This document shows, piece by piece, positions 20,074 through 28,801 of a stretch of 64,000 nucleotides of DNA. Source of the DNA: an uncultured Pseudomonadota bacterium. Its GTDB lineage: Bacteria > Myxococcota_A > UBA796 > JAFGLY01. Made by a program: the position numbers and the translations under genes. Below the pieces are notes generated by a model. That model made no database searches. It saw only the letters and a list, made by a program, of their open reading frames with translations, and had not been told where the DNA came from. Every line of letters starts with the position of its first letter. Position 1 is the stretch's first letter. The DNA is taken from NCBI GenBank assembly GCA_937912125.1, contig CALDOK010000392.1, positions 1-64,000 of the forward strand, given 5' to 3'.

Positions 20074-21464
20074 GGGATGGTGATCTCGTAGTCTGCGTCG
20101 ATGAAGGTGTTGGGCCACGGGCCATTGTAGCTGGCGTCATAGCAGGAATCGGACTCGCATGACGCCGCGCAGATGGGCTCGTTCAAGGGCATGAACATGC
20201 CCGTGCCGAAGTGCAGGTACAGGGAGTCCAGCTGCTTGCGGCACTCGTTGATGTCCCAGGCCACGATGTGGATGGTGCTGCCGACCTGGGCGTCGAACTC
20301 CACAGGGGGGTGGTTGTCCTGGGTGTGGTTGTTGTCCGCGAAGATGGGCACGCCATCGACGCTGATCTCCACGTCGTCGTCGGCGGTCCAGTAGTGGTAG
20401 ACCGTGGCGCCGCCGCTGATGGTGTAGCGGACGGGTTCTTCGGCATCCCAGACCGTGACGCCGACGCTGTCGGAGCCGGTCTCGAGCTGGCTGTCCATGG
20501 CCACCAGCACCAGGTTGACCTCTCCCTGGGGGATCTGGTCGGTGATCAGGCTGACGTAGCCATCGGCGCTGGGCGTAGCGTTGCCCAGGAAGCTGCTGTT
20601 CGCGTACCAGGCACAGGTGAGGTTCTGGGGTGTGTCCTCGAGGTCGTAGACATAGCCGGCGAGCTGGGTGGGCTCGCCCAGCACCAGGTAGTTGCCATAG
20701 TTCGGATCGGTGATCTCGACCTCGGGAGGATAGTTCTCGTCGGGGTTGAACTCGGCGTTGCCCAGCAGGCGCACGGCGGCGGTGGGCTCCCTGGGGTCGT
20801 TCGAGTGGATGAGCAGGAAGGTGTCGTGCTCGGCCGTGGCTGTGGGCGAGTAGGTGACCTCCATCTCGAAGGAGAAGCCAGCCTCGAGGCCGTACGGGAG
20901 ATCGTAGCACTCGCTGGGGAGGGTGAAGCTGAACACCCCCAGGTCGTCCTCGAAGGCGATGTCACTGATCCAGGTGGTGCCGGTGCCGGCCGCGGCGACC
21001 TCGACCGTGAGGGTCTTGGTGTCGGGGGCCTGCACCTCGCCGAACCACAGGGTCTCGGGGTCGACGTCGATGTCGGGCTCGACGCCGAAGCCGATGAGGT
21101 CGATCTCGGTGAGGGAGCCGTCGGGGTCGTCGGTGACCAGGCGGATGCGGCCGAAGTCCTGCCCCACCATGTCGGGGGTGTAGACGGCGGCCAGGGTGAC
21201 GGCCTGGTGGGGATCGACTCTGTCCACTCCCAGGTCCAGCAGCTCGAAGTCTCCGCTGGTGGTGCCGTCGAGCGCGCACTCCTCGATGTGCAGCACGCCC
21301 CGGCCTTCGTTCTCGAGGCTGATGCCGATCTCGGCCTGCTTGCCCACCACGACCTCGCCGAAGTCGATGGTGGTGGTGGAGAGCTGCAGCTCGGGCGGCA
21401 GCTCCTGGCTGGTGTAGTCGGGGGTGCAGGCGAACCCGAGGAACGCGAGGAGGTAGGGCTTCAT
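20070..21464 (-). CDS. Large lipoprotein with choice-of-anchor D domains
   Basis: The 464-residue protein has a short signal peptide with lipobox GFAC. Two ASH/Hydin-like domains follow (STTTIDFGEVVVG at about 29-41 and PETLWFGEVQAP at about 136-147), with a FSFEMEVTYSPTATAEHD segment. The C-terminal half has NYPPEVEITDPNYG, an Ig-like PKD region, and a Cys-rich end (ICAASCESDSCYD). It is envelope-exposed and probably adhesive or scaffolding. The gap from the upstream pseudo-caspase stop is 18 bases and its own stop overlaps yicC, so it belongs to the same unit. Confidence 0.82.
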   Translation of the reverse strand: MKPYLLAFLGFACTPDYTSQELPPELQLSTTTIDFGEVVVGKQAEIGISLENEGRGVLHIEECALDGTTSGDFELLDLGVDRVDPHQAVTLAAVYTPDMVGQDFGRIRLVTDDPDGSLTEIDLIGFGVEPDIDVDPETLWFGEVQAPDTKTLTVEVAAAGTGTTWISDIAFEDDLGVFSFTLPSECYDLPYGLEAGFSFEMEVTYSPTATAEHDTFLLIHSNDPREPTAAVRLLGNAEFNPDENYPPEVEITDPNYGNYLVLGEPTQLAGYVYDLEDTPQNLTCAWYANSSFLGNATPSADGYVSLITDQIPQGEVNLVLVAMDSQLETGSDSVGVTVWDAEEPVRYTISGGATVYHYWTADDDVEISVDGVPIFADNNHTQDNHPPVEFDAQVGSTIHIVAWDINECRKQLDSLYLHFGTGMFMPLNEPICAASCESDSCYDASYNGPWPNTFIDADYEITIP

Positions 21465-21482
21465 GGGAGCCTCGGCCAGGGC

Positions 21483-22652
21483 CTAGAAGTCGAAGGACAC
21501 GCCCATCGTGGCGCCATCCTGGATGGGCACGACCGCGAAGAACCCGCCGGTGACCGCCAGCACTCCTGCGGCCAGGCCCAGGCTGCGGTTGAGCGTATAC
21601 CAGCGCTTGTAGCGCGTGTAGACCGCGTCATAGCTGTCGCCTTCGGCTAGCTCCGCCTCCAGGAACACCACGCTCCGGAGAGGGCGGCCCCTACTGTAGG
21701 CGAACACGCTTCCACCCGCCATGATGGCGGAGGCCCCCAGGGTGGGCAGGGCGACGCCCCAGCGGCGGTGACGGTCGGAGCTGGCGGACTCGGGGGGCTG
21801 GATGGGGATGGGGGCGGGGACCGCCACCGGCTCCGGCTCTGGCTCCGGGGGAGGGGTGATCCGGCAGATGACCAGGCCCGCCGGGTAGTCGCCAGCCTCG
21901 GCCGGGTGGACGGCGTCCGCGCTGGCCTCGGGCACCCGGTCGATGACGAAGCGATGCAGCTCGCTGGCGGTGAGGATGCCATCTCCGGAGCGGTCGGCCT
22001 GGCCCTGGAAGGCCTGCACGACGATGGGGGCGAACAGGCCCTCGATGCTGGGCTCGCGGGGGGAGGAGGCCGAGAGGATCACGGTGTTCGCCGGCAGGTC
22101 GGGCCAGCTCTTGGCGTTGGGCCCCAGCAGGGCCAGCCCGCCGAGCTCGCCTGAGTGGGCGGTGTCGGTGAGCAGCACCAGAGCCTTGACCCCCACCACC
22201 GCACTCACCCGGTGGCCGAGCTCCGAGATGCTCATGGCCGTGTGCTCGATGTCGTCGGGCTGGGCGTCGTAGGTGAGCACGTAGGGATCGTCGAAGTCGG
22301 CGCCCATGCCGCGGGCTTCGATGTAGATCAGCAGGGTGTCGTCGGCGCCCACCATGGTGGGGAGGCTGTCCACCAGGAAGCTCTCGAGGGCTTGCCGGGT
22401 GGCGAAGCCGTCCTTGAGCTCCATGACCTCGAAGCCGGCATGCTCGCGCAGGGCCTGGGCTACCGCCTCGGCGTCGCCGCGGGCCTGCGCCAGGTGTAGC
22501 TCGGCGGGGAGGTGGGCATACTCACCGACGCCCACCACCAGGGCCACATACTTGCCCTCGGCCGCGATGGCGGGGGAGGCGGACGCCAGCACCCCTGCGA
22601 GCACGAGGGGCGCGGGACACCGCAGGGCGCGGACGAGGGGATGCTTGGACAA
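21483..22652 (-). CDS. Caspase-fold protein lacking both catalytic residues (pseudo-caspase A)
   Basis: A TTG start with AGGAG seven bases upstream gives 389 residues with a signal peptide (cleavage near PAIA-A). The caspase p20-like fold spans about 33-260: YVALVVGVGEYAHLP, then TLLIYIEARGMG where the catalytic His of GHG is R114, and LLTDTAHSGELGG where the Cys of DxCHSG is A165. An EF-hand-like loop, DRSGDGILTASE, follows, as in many bacterial caspase-family proteins. After a Pro/Glu-rich linker, two C-terminal hydrophobic helices may anchor it. It cannot be a peptidase by the known mechanism. It starts 14 bases after pseudo-caspase B. Confidence 0.88.
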   Translation of the reverse strand: MSKHPLVRALRCPAPLVLAGVLASASPAIAAEGKYVALVVGVGEYAHLPAELHLAQARGDAEAVAQALREHAGFEVMELKDGFATRQALESFLVDSLPTMVGADDTLLIYIEARGMGADFDDPYVLTYDAQPDDIEHTAMSISELGHRVSAVVGVKALVLLTDTAHSGELGGLALLGPNAKSWPDLPANTVILSASSPREPSIEGLFAPIVVQAFQGQADRSGDGILTASELHRFVIDRVPEASADAVHPAEAGDYPAGLVICRITPPPEPEPEPVAVPAPIPIQPPESASSDRHRRWGVALPTLGASAIMAGGSVFAYSRGRPLRSVVFLEAELAEGDSYDAVYTRYKRWYTLNRSLGLAAGVLAVTGGFFAVVPIQDGATMGVSFDF

Positions 22653-22666
22653 GGGGTGCTCCTGCG

Positions 22667-23692
22667 TCAGGGTCCGGCCACGCACGCGAGGCCGCTGCCT
22701 GAATCTTCGCAGACCCAGCCGCCCCTTTGAAGTATCTGAAGCCGGACGCTCTGCCTGCGGTCGTCGATCACCGCGCTGGCGGTACACTCACCCGGCTCCA
22801 CATCCCAGACGTAGCAGCTGGGATCACAGGCCACGACCGGCGCGTGCTCGCAGTGGACCGTCGGTGAGATCCCGCTGCGGAAGACAAACTTGAGCTTGTC
22901 GATGCGATCGCGGGAGCCGGCCTGGTCGCCGAGGTCCAGGGCGGCCACGACGATGGTGGGGTCATGGCCAGCGCTGACGGTGGGGTGCTGGCTGTCGCCT
23001 GTGGCGCTGGGCACTGTGCGCACGAGGTGGCGGTAGAGCTCGCCGGTGGTGACCACGCCGTCAGCGGAGCTGTCGGCCCTGCCCGAGATGGCGCCGGCGA
23101 AAGCCTGAGCCAGGGCGCCGGCCACCGCGGGTTCGCGGGGGCCAGAGGCGGAGATCACCATGGACGGACGGTCGAAGGCCGGCCACTGCTCGGGGGAGGG
23201 GCCCATCAGCGCCAGGTTCTCGAGGGAGCCGCCGTGGGAGGTGTCGGTGATCACCACGATTGAGCCGGCCTTGGTGCCGCCGGAGATGGAGGCCGCCAGC
23301 TCGGCGACGGGCCAGGCGCTGCGCTCAACCGTGTCGGGGTCGGAGTCGTAGGTGAGCAGGTGGGGCTCGCCGAAGTCGCCTCCGATGCCATGCCCCACGA
23401 AGTAGAGCAGGAAGAGATCCTGGGGGCCGAGCCCCAGGCTGTCGGCGAACAGGGACTCGATGGCCGTGCGGGTGGCCGAGGCGTCGGTGAGCAGCCGCAC
23501 GTGCTGGAAGCCGCCGCGCGTCTCGAGGGCTTCGGCGACGCGCATGGCGTCATCGCGGGCGCCCTGGACGCGGTGCTGCTGGTCCAGGTGGGCGTAGGCC
23601 TCGATCCCTACCACCACGGCGGTGCGGCGCGGCGCCTCTGCGGCGGCCGGGCCCACCAGCGTGAGCAGCAGGAACGAGGCGGTGGAGATCAT
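22667..23692 (-). CDS. Caspase-fold protein with Ser replacing catalytic Cys (pseudo-caspase B)
   Basis: The 341-residue secreted protein has signal peptide residues 1-19 and a caspase-like domain (about 23-250). TAVVVGIEAYAHLD opens the fold and LYFVGHGIGG keeps the catalytic His (H101). The nucleophile motif reads ITDTSHGGS, with S152 (codon TCC) where DxCHSG has Cys. The EF-hand-like loop DSSADGVVTTGE follows near residue 215. The C-terminal part has six or more Cys and may be disulfide-bonded. The ATG overlaps the upstream stop (ATGA). It is paralogous to the downstream protein. Whether the Ser can act as a nucleophile is unknown. Confidence 0.88.
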   Translation of the reverse strand: MISTASFLLLTLVGPAAAEAPRRTAVVVGIEAYAHLDQQHRVQGARDDAMRVAEALETRGGFQHVRLLTDASATRTAIESLFADSLGLGPQDLFLLYFVGHGIGGDFGEPHLLTYDSDPDTVERSAWPVAELAASISGGTKAGSIVVITDTSHGGSLENLALMGPSPEQWPAFDRPSMVISASGPREPAVAGALAQAFAGAISGRADSSADGVVTTGELYRHLVRTVPSATGDSQHPTVSAGHDPTIVVAALDLGDQAGSRDRIDKLKFVFRSGISPTVHCEHAPVVACDPSCYVWDVEPGECTASAVIDDRRQSVRLQILQRGGWVCEDSGSGLACVAGP

Positions 23693-24330
23693 GGAGTGGC
23701 GGGCTCGGCCTCGTCGGCCAGCGGATCGTCCTGGACCGGCACGCTGTCGGTGGCGGTGGGCTCGTACTCCACCGTGTTCTCGCCTGCCTCCGGGGGCAGT
23801 TCGCCCGTGGTCGCGGCGGCGTGGGCCTGCGCCAGGTAGGCCAGGACCTCGGCCATCGGAGCGTCGAGGGACAGCTCCTGGGCCTTGGCGATCATGGCGG
23901 CCTCGTGCTCCAGGGCGGCCTGCTGGAGGCCCTCGGTGCCGTCGGGGCGAGAGGCCTGGCGCAGCTCGCGGGACAGCTCCCGCATCTCGGTGGCGATCTC
24001 GGTCTCACCGGCCGGGCCGATGGTGTTGGCCATCACCAGCCAGCGCTTGGCCACGGCCTGGGTGTGCTGGTAGTACGGGGTGGCCTTGCGCGCCTCGTTG
24101 CGCTCCTGAGCGGCCTGCTTGGCGCTGGGGGATGGCGCCTCGGTGACGTCGTTCATGCCGCGCTTCTTGGTCTTGCGCGCGGGCTTGTCCGGGTCGGCGT
24201 CGATGGCTGTGGGCGTGTGGTCGTGGCCCACGGCCACGTCGGCATCGACCTTGTCACGTGCGGGGAAGAGCAGGATTGCGGCACAGATGCCCGCGACGGC
24301 TGCCAGTGCGATGAGGATTCTGCGGTCCAT
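23689..24330 (-). CDS. Membrane-anchored helical protein heading the pseudo-caspase unit
   Basis: The 213-residue product starts at an ATG with GGAG eight bases upstream. One N-terminal helix (residues about 4-20) anchors it, then a polar His/Asp-rich stretch, a basic patch (KPARKTKKRG), and a long mostly helical region (about 70-190) rich in Ala, Glu and Arg with coiled-coil character. The tail is acidic. No family is recognised. It is the first gene of the run that continues through the two pseudo-caspases, and its stop overlaps the next start. A scaffold or adaptor role is a guess from context. Confidence 0.75.
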   Translation of the reverse strand: MDRRILIALAAVAGICAAILLFPARDKVDADVAVGHDHTPTAIDADPDKPARKTKKRGMNDVTEAPSPSAKQAAQERNEARKATPYYQHTQAVAKRWLVMANTIGPAGETEIATEMRELSRELRQASRPDGTEGLQQAALEHEAAMIAKAQELSLDAPMAEVLAYLAQAHAAATTGELPPEAGENTVEYEPTATDSVPVQDDPLADEAEPATP

Positions 24331-24537
24331 GTGAGGCTCCGTCGTGGTTCGCCACGAAGACGGCGGGATTGGAAGAACCCGCCCAGTAACCGAGTCTATC
24401 CGTATCCCGCGACCTGCTCCTGGTCCCATCCTCGTTCTTGGCCCCCAGCACAGCCGTCACCGCGTGCCCAGGCCTGCTCTAGGAGGTGCGCGGGATCCCG
24501 ATTCGACGCTACCTTGGAGGTGTCCCCTGGAGCTCCC

Positions 24538-25065
24538 ATGATCCGCAAGCTCATCCTGCTGGCCCTGTCCTCGACCCTCGCGGCCTGTGAGAACGATCCT
24601 GATCGGCCGCCCCCCGGCGGTGACTCCGACACCGGGCCGACCCGTGAACTGCCGGCCTGCCCAGGCTCTTGGAGCGAGCACGACGACGGCGTCTGGCTCC
24701 AGCCTTCGGCCTGCCTGGCCTGGAGCCCCCGCGCCGATGCGACCATGGACTGGTACGCCGCGGTGAGTCCTGACGAGGCGGTGGCCGGTGGGTGCGGTCA
24801 GCACTGCGACGACGATCCCGGCTACTGCGCTGAGCTGGGCCCCTTGGGGGGGATCGCCGACTGGCGCCTGCCCTCGAGGCGCGAGCTCGAGGATGCAGGG
24901 GAGTCGATGCCGCCCCTGGAGCCGGTGGAAGAGGCCCTGTGGTCCCGGGACAGCAGCACCGCGGTGGAGAGCATGGCCCACCAGGTGAAGCTCGCGACGC
25001 CAGAGCTCGAGCTGATTTTGGGCAAGGACCAGATCGGCTGGGTTCGTTGCGTGGCCGACCTGTAG
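24538..25065 (+). CDS. Lipoprotein with DUF1566/Lcl-type C-terminal domain
   Basis: This 175-residue protein has a signal peptide ending in LAAC and a GGDSDTGPT linker. The mature part resembles the DUF1566 (Lcl C-terminal) fold: GVWLQPSACLAWSP, a central Cys set (GGCGQHCDDDPGYC), WRLPSRRELED with the hallmark WRLPT-like motif, ALWSRDSS, and IGWVRCVADL at the end. The family is related to FGE-like and lectin-like folds and is usually surface-exposed. It is divergent from the pseudo-caspase unit with 207 bases between. Confidence 0.8.
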   Translation: MIRKLILLALSSTLAACENDPDRPPPGGDSDTGPTRELPACPGSWSEHDDGVWLQPSACLAWSPRADATMDWYAAVSPDEAVAGGCGQHCDDDPGYCAELGPLGGIADWRLPSRRELEDAGESMPPLEPVEEALWSRDSSTAVESMAHQVKLATPELELILGKDQIGWVRCVADL

Positions 25066-25075
25066 CCAGCGACCG

Positions 25076-25324
25076 TCAGGCCGAGCGTGCCTCACGGAAG
25101 ATGCGCTCGACCTCGGGGTGGAGCTGGTAGAGCGTGATGACCTGCCCAAAGGTGTTCTTCCACTGCCGCACGCGCTCGCGGGAGACCCCGAACTCGTTGG
25201 CGATGGTCTGGCCGCTCTCGCCGGCCTCGAGAGCCTCGATGAGGCGCCTGAAGCGGGTTCGACCGTAGGACTTGATGAAGTTTCGCGCGACCCGTTCGCG
25301 GCTCTTTGCCGATACGACTGTCAT
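25076..25324 (-). CDS. Small HTH DNA-binding protein
   Basis: The 82-residue protein is one helix-turn-helix domain: GESGQTIANEFGVSRERVRQW at about residues 36-56 fits a sigma-70 region 4/homeodomain-like recognition unit. A basic N-terminus (KSRERVARNFIKSYGRTRFRR) may add DNA contacts. No ligand domain. GGGAG lies eight bases before the ATG. A good promoter and an overlapping palindrome lie about 70-95 bases upstream, so autoregulation is likely (inference). Confidence 0.8.
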   Translation of the reverse strand: MTVVSAKSRERVARNFIKSYGRTRFRRLIEALEAGESGQTIANEFGVSRERVRQWKNTFGQVITLYQLHPEVERIFREARSA

Positions 25325-25393
25325 GGCCAGCTCCCTGCACCGTTCTGCGGTGGCCCTGTGGGTTTCCCGTTCTCCTTCGGGGATAGGCTGAAG

Positions 25394-25422
25394 AGCATAC
25401 CAGTATCCGTTGACGTGTCAAC
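25394..25422 (-). promoter_or_regulatory. Sigma-70-like promoter with overlapping TTGAC palindrome
   Basis: On the minus strand, TTGACA (25421-25416) and TATGCT (25399-25394) are separated by 16 bases, a good housekeeping-type promoter for the small HTH gene. The -35 box is inside an inverted repeat, GTTGAC-2-GTCAAC (25409-25422). This placement suits an operator that blocks polymerase. The same core palindrome occurs at 2-13. Confidence 0.55.
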
Positions 25423-25516
25423 CCGACGGGGCTCTGTGTGGCTGAAAGACAGCCTTGTTGGCAAGGAACCGGTCGATATGCCGCTGGGCGCGAGCATGGG
25501 GGTGGGGGTGGCGCGT

Positions 25517-27238
25517 TCAGGCGTCAGGGGAGCTTGGCGGCAGCCTTCGCACGCGCCAGAGCTCGACGGGGGCGCCCGCTTCGACCAGCGCGTGGAACCA
25601 GGCAGCCTGGGCGTCGCGCACCTGATCGCCTGGGCCCTTGACCTCGGCGAGCATCAGGCCTGGAGCCAGGCTGCCAGCGCAGGGACCGGGGGCTGGGACG
25701 GGCTGGCCGGGCAGGATGACCAGGTCGGGCAGCCCCCTGGCGGCCTGCCAGCCCTCGGTGGCCAGCCTGGAGATGATGCAGGCCAGGGCCGAGCCCCCCA
25801 GGGAGGCGGCGATGATCTCGAGCTCGGCGGCGCTGGCCAGCTGCCAGTGGGCTCCCGCCAGGGCTTGGCCCACCAGCCGAGCGTGGTGCTCGCGCACCAT
25901 CGCGGGGGCTTGCCCCGAGCGGATCCGTTCGAGCATCCGCTCGAGGGGGACCCGGCGCTGCTCTGCGAAGGCGGGCCGCCCGATGTCGAGGGGGCCCGAG
26001 AGCCAGGGTACGGGCAGCATGCCGGGCACAGGCAGGAAGTACAGCGGGTGTAGCAGCAGGGCGAACAGGGTGGTCCAGGGCGCGGACTCACCGTGCAGCA
26101 CCCGCCTGCCCGGAAGGGAGGCCACCAGCGCTTGCTCGACGGCCAGGGACATGGCTTGGCCGCCGACCCGCACCCGGTACAGGGGGCGTGGGCCCGCGGC
26201 GGGAGCGCCGGGGAGCTCGAGCTCGCGCTGGGGGGGGCGGCGGAGGATGGGTGAGCGCCAGGGCTGCCCGAGCTTGCGCGCCAGGCGCCGCCCCGTGCGA
26301 GCCACCGCCACCGCGGCGGCGGGGTCCACCTGGGGACGCCAGGTGCGCGCCAGATCGAGGGCCTGCTGGGCCTGCCCGGCGGCCTCGTGGGCGAGGATGG
26401 CGCGAGGGGCCAGGGTGCCGGGCTCCATGGTGCCGTCGGCGAGCAGCCGCAGGTAGAGGTCTGCGGCCTGGGCGTGAGCCCCCTGGCGCTCGAGCTCGCG
26501 GGCGGCCAGGCTGGCCAGGACGGCGGCCACCCGGCGGGTGGAGAAGTGGCGCTGCCCGGGACCGGGGGCCGGTGAGCGCTCGAGCCAGCGCAGGGCCAAG
26601 GGCAGGAAGGGCAGGGCAGGCAGGCCCTCGCGGCAGGCGTCGAGCACCGCGCGCGCCCGCTCGAAGCGGAGCATGAGGCCCCGGCTGGCGAAGGGCGACG
26701 GGCCAGGGGCGAGGGTGTAGCTCGGCTTGGGCATGACCCCCAGGGCGTCGAGCACCACCACCCGGTAGTCGGCCCGAGGGTGGCGCAGGAACAGGTGCTG
26801 CAGGCGCATGAAGAGGCCGCGGTGGCGCACGCGGCCTGCGCGCACAGGCAGCTCGCAGCGCTGCTCGGCCAGGCGCTCGAGCAGCTGGGCGCGGCGGCCG
26901 CGGTGGGGCAGGCCCAGGGCCTGGCAGGTGCTGGCCAGCTCGGGCACGCGCAGCAGCTCGAGCCGCTGCGCCCAGGGCACCGTGGGGTCGATGAGCCGGT
27001 GCTGCTCGAGCAGGGGGAGGCAGGCCTGGTCGCCGGGCTCGAGGCCGTCGTGGCGGAAGACATCGCGCACCCGGTGCAGCAGGCGGGCGTAGAGGTGGCC
27101 GGCGTCGTGGGAGAGATCGAGGTAGCAGCGCACCACCGCGCGCTCGTCGGCGGTGAGGAGGTGGCCGTGCTCGCGGAGGGCGGCGTGGATGACGCGGTGG
27201 AGTACGGGGCCTGTTGCGGTGGGGTCGACGGTGGGCAT
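25517..27238 (-). CDS. FAN1-like structure-specific nuclease (VRR-NUC domain)
   Basis: The 573-residue protein ends in a VRR-NUC domain with the catalytic set GLPDLVIL (D505), AEVKGPGDQ (E532, K534) and a Gln/Trp helix (AQAAWFHALVEAG). The N-terminal 130 residues include a SAP-like helix pair (VPELASTCQALGLPHRGRRAQLLERL), and the middle is a helical repeat region like the TPR of FAN1. FAN1 nucleases cut flapped and cross-linked DNA during repair; bacterial homologues of similar length exist. The start ATG is followed by MPTVDPTATG. Divergent from pyk across 97 bases. No operon partner. Confidence 0.88.
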   Translation of the reverse strand: MPTVDPTATGPVLHRVIHAALREHGHLLTADERAVVRCYLDLSHDAGHLYARLLHRVRDVFRHDGLEPGDQACLPLLEQHRLIDPTVPWAQRLELLRVPELASTCQALGLPHRGRRAQLLERLAEQRCELPVRAGRVRHRGLFMRLQHLFLRHPRADYRVVVLDALGVMPKPSYTLAPGPSPFASRGLMLRFERARAVLDACREGLPALPFLPLALRWLERSPAPGPGQRHFSTRRVAAVLASLAARELERQGAHAQAADLYLRLLADGTMEPGTLAPRAILAHEAAGQAQQALDLARTWRPQVDPAAAVAVARTGRRLARKLGQPWRSPILRRPPQRELELPGAPAAGPRPLYRVRVGGQAMSLAVEQALVASLPGRRVLHGESAPWTTLFALLLHPLYFLPVPGMLPVPWLSGPLDIGRPAFAEQRRVPLERMLERIRSGQAPAMVREHHARLVGQALAGAHWQLASAAELEIIAASLGGSALACIISRLATEGWQAARGLPDLVILPGQPVPAPGPCAGSLAPGLMLAEVKGPGDQVRDAQAAWFHALVEAGAPVELWRVRRLPPSSPDA

Positions 27239-27335
27239 GGGCTCGCCCCTATCGCGGGACCCGGACAATTTTGGACCGGTCTGCGCGGCCGTGCCTCGGG
27301 AGATAGGCGGTGTTCCCCGTCCTCCGGAGCCCGCT

Positions 27336-28790
27336 ATGCCCCCGTCCACCTGCGTCACCCCACATCGCAGCACCCGCATCGTCGCCACCATCGGGCCTGC
27401 CTGCAGGTCGCCGGAGCTGTTGGACGCGCTGATCGAGGCCGGGGTGGACGTCTGCAGGGTCAACTGCAGCCATGGCGACCCGTCCAGCATCCGCGCGGAC
27501 GTGGACCGCATCCGGGGGGCGGCGGCGCGGGCGGGGCGGCGCGTGGGCGTGCTCTTGGACCTGCAGGGCCCCAAGATCCGCACGGGTCCCGCCAGGCAGC
27601 CCATCAGCCTGGCCGCGGGCGAGCGCCTCGATCTGGTGATGGATGCAGAGTTCCAGGCCGTTCCCGGCCGCGTGGGCACCACCTGGCCCACCCTGGTCCA
27701 CGACCTGACGCCCGGTGCCCGCGTGCTCTTCGCCGACGGCGCCCTCGAGGCCGTGGTCGAGGAGGTACACCCCGCGGCCAGCCCTCCCTTCGCTGCTCTG
27801 CGCATGGTCTATGGGGGCAGCTTGGGTGCCCACAAGGGCATCAACCTGCCCGACCTGGCCCTGTCGGCCCCCTGCCTCACCTCCAAGGACCTGGTGGATC
27901 TGGCCGCCGGAGTGGAGGCCGGCGTCGACTATGTGGCGCTCTCCTTCGTGCGCCGATCCGAAGACATCGATCAGCTGCGGGACGAGCTCGAGCGGCTGGG
28001 GCGCCCGGACATGCCCGTCTGCGCCAAGATCGAGAAGCCCCAGGCCCTCGAGGGCTTGCCCGCCATCCTCGAGCGCGTCGAAGCGGTCATGGTGGCGCGG
28101 GGTGATCTGGGGGTGGAGATCGAGATCGAGCAGGTGCCCATGGTGCAGAAGCGGATCATCGCCGCCGCCAACCGGGCCGGGGTGATGGTGATCACGGCCA
28201 CCCAGATGCTCGAGAGCATGATCCACGCTCCGCGGCCCACCCGGGCCGAGGCCACCGACGTGGCCAACGCCATCCTGGATGGCACCGACGCGGTGATGCT
28301 CAGCGGCGAGACCGCGGCTGGCCGCTGGCCTCTGCTGGCGGTGCAGGCCATGGACCGCCTGGCCCGGGCGGCCGAGGCCAGCATCTACCTGCCTCGCCCG
28401 CCCCTGGCCGATCTACCCAGCGTTCCCGGTGTGGGTACCACCGTGGCGCGGGCGGCCTGCTTCGCTGTACGGGAGCAGCCCCGGCCCCTGGTGGTCTTCA
28501 CCTGGTCAGGGTTCTCGGCCATCGTGGCCAGCAAGTCCCGGCCGTCCTGCCGGTTGTTCGCGCTCACGCCCATCGAGGCTACGGCCGACAAGCTCACCCT
28601 GGCCTGGGGGGTGACGCCCCTGGTGGTCCCCGAGGTGCGTGGCGGAACCTCCCTGATGATCGCCGCCGGCGAGCAGGCGCTGTTGAAGGCCGGCCTGCTC
28701 CAGCCGGGCGAGGAGGTGGTGATCCTGGCGGGGCGCACCCACACCCGCGGCTCCACCAACATGATGACGGTGGAGCGGCTGGGGGTCTGA
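27336..28790 (+). CDS. pyk: Pyruvate kinase
   Basis: The 484-residue enzyme converts phosphoenolpyruvate and ADP to pyruvate and ATP. Seen motifs: RVNCSHG (usual RLNFSHG), LLDLQGPKIRTG, VCAKIEKPQALEG with the catalytic Lys, VMVARGDLGVEI for the metal, and TATQMLESMIHAPRPTRAEATDVANAILDGTDAVMLSGET split over the signature region. The usual substrate-strand DDG is ADG (FADGALE). The C-terminal allosteric domain is present. GGAG lies nine bases before the ATG. Confidence 0.95.
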   Translation: MPPSTCVTPHRSTRIVATIGPACRSPELLDALIEAGVDVCRVNCSHGDPSSIRADVDRIRGAAARAGRRVGVLLDLQGPKIRTGPARQPISLAAGERLDLVMDAEFQAVPGRVGTTWPTLVHDLTPGARVLFADGALEAVVEEVHPAASPPFAALRMVYGGSLGAHKGINLPDLALSAPCLTSKDLVDLAAGVEAGVDYVALSFVRRSEDIDQLRDELERLGRPDMPVCAKIEKPQALEGLPAILERVEAVMVARGDLGVEIEIEQVPMVQKRIIAAANRAGVMVITATQMLESMIHAPRPTRAEATDVANAILDGTDAVMLSGETAAGRWPLLAVQAMDRLARAAEASIYLPRPPLADLPSVPGVGTTVARAACFAVREQPRPLVVFTWSGFSAIVASKSRPSCRLFALTPIEATADKLTLAWGVTPLVVPEVRGGTSLMIAAGEQALLKAGLLQPGEEVVILAGRTHTRGSTNMMTVERLGV

Positions 28791-28801
28791 GGCCTTCGGG
28801 C

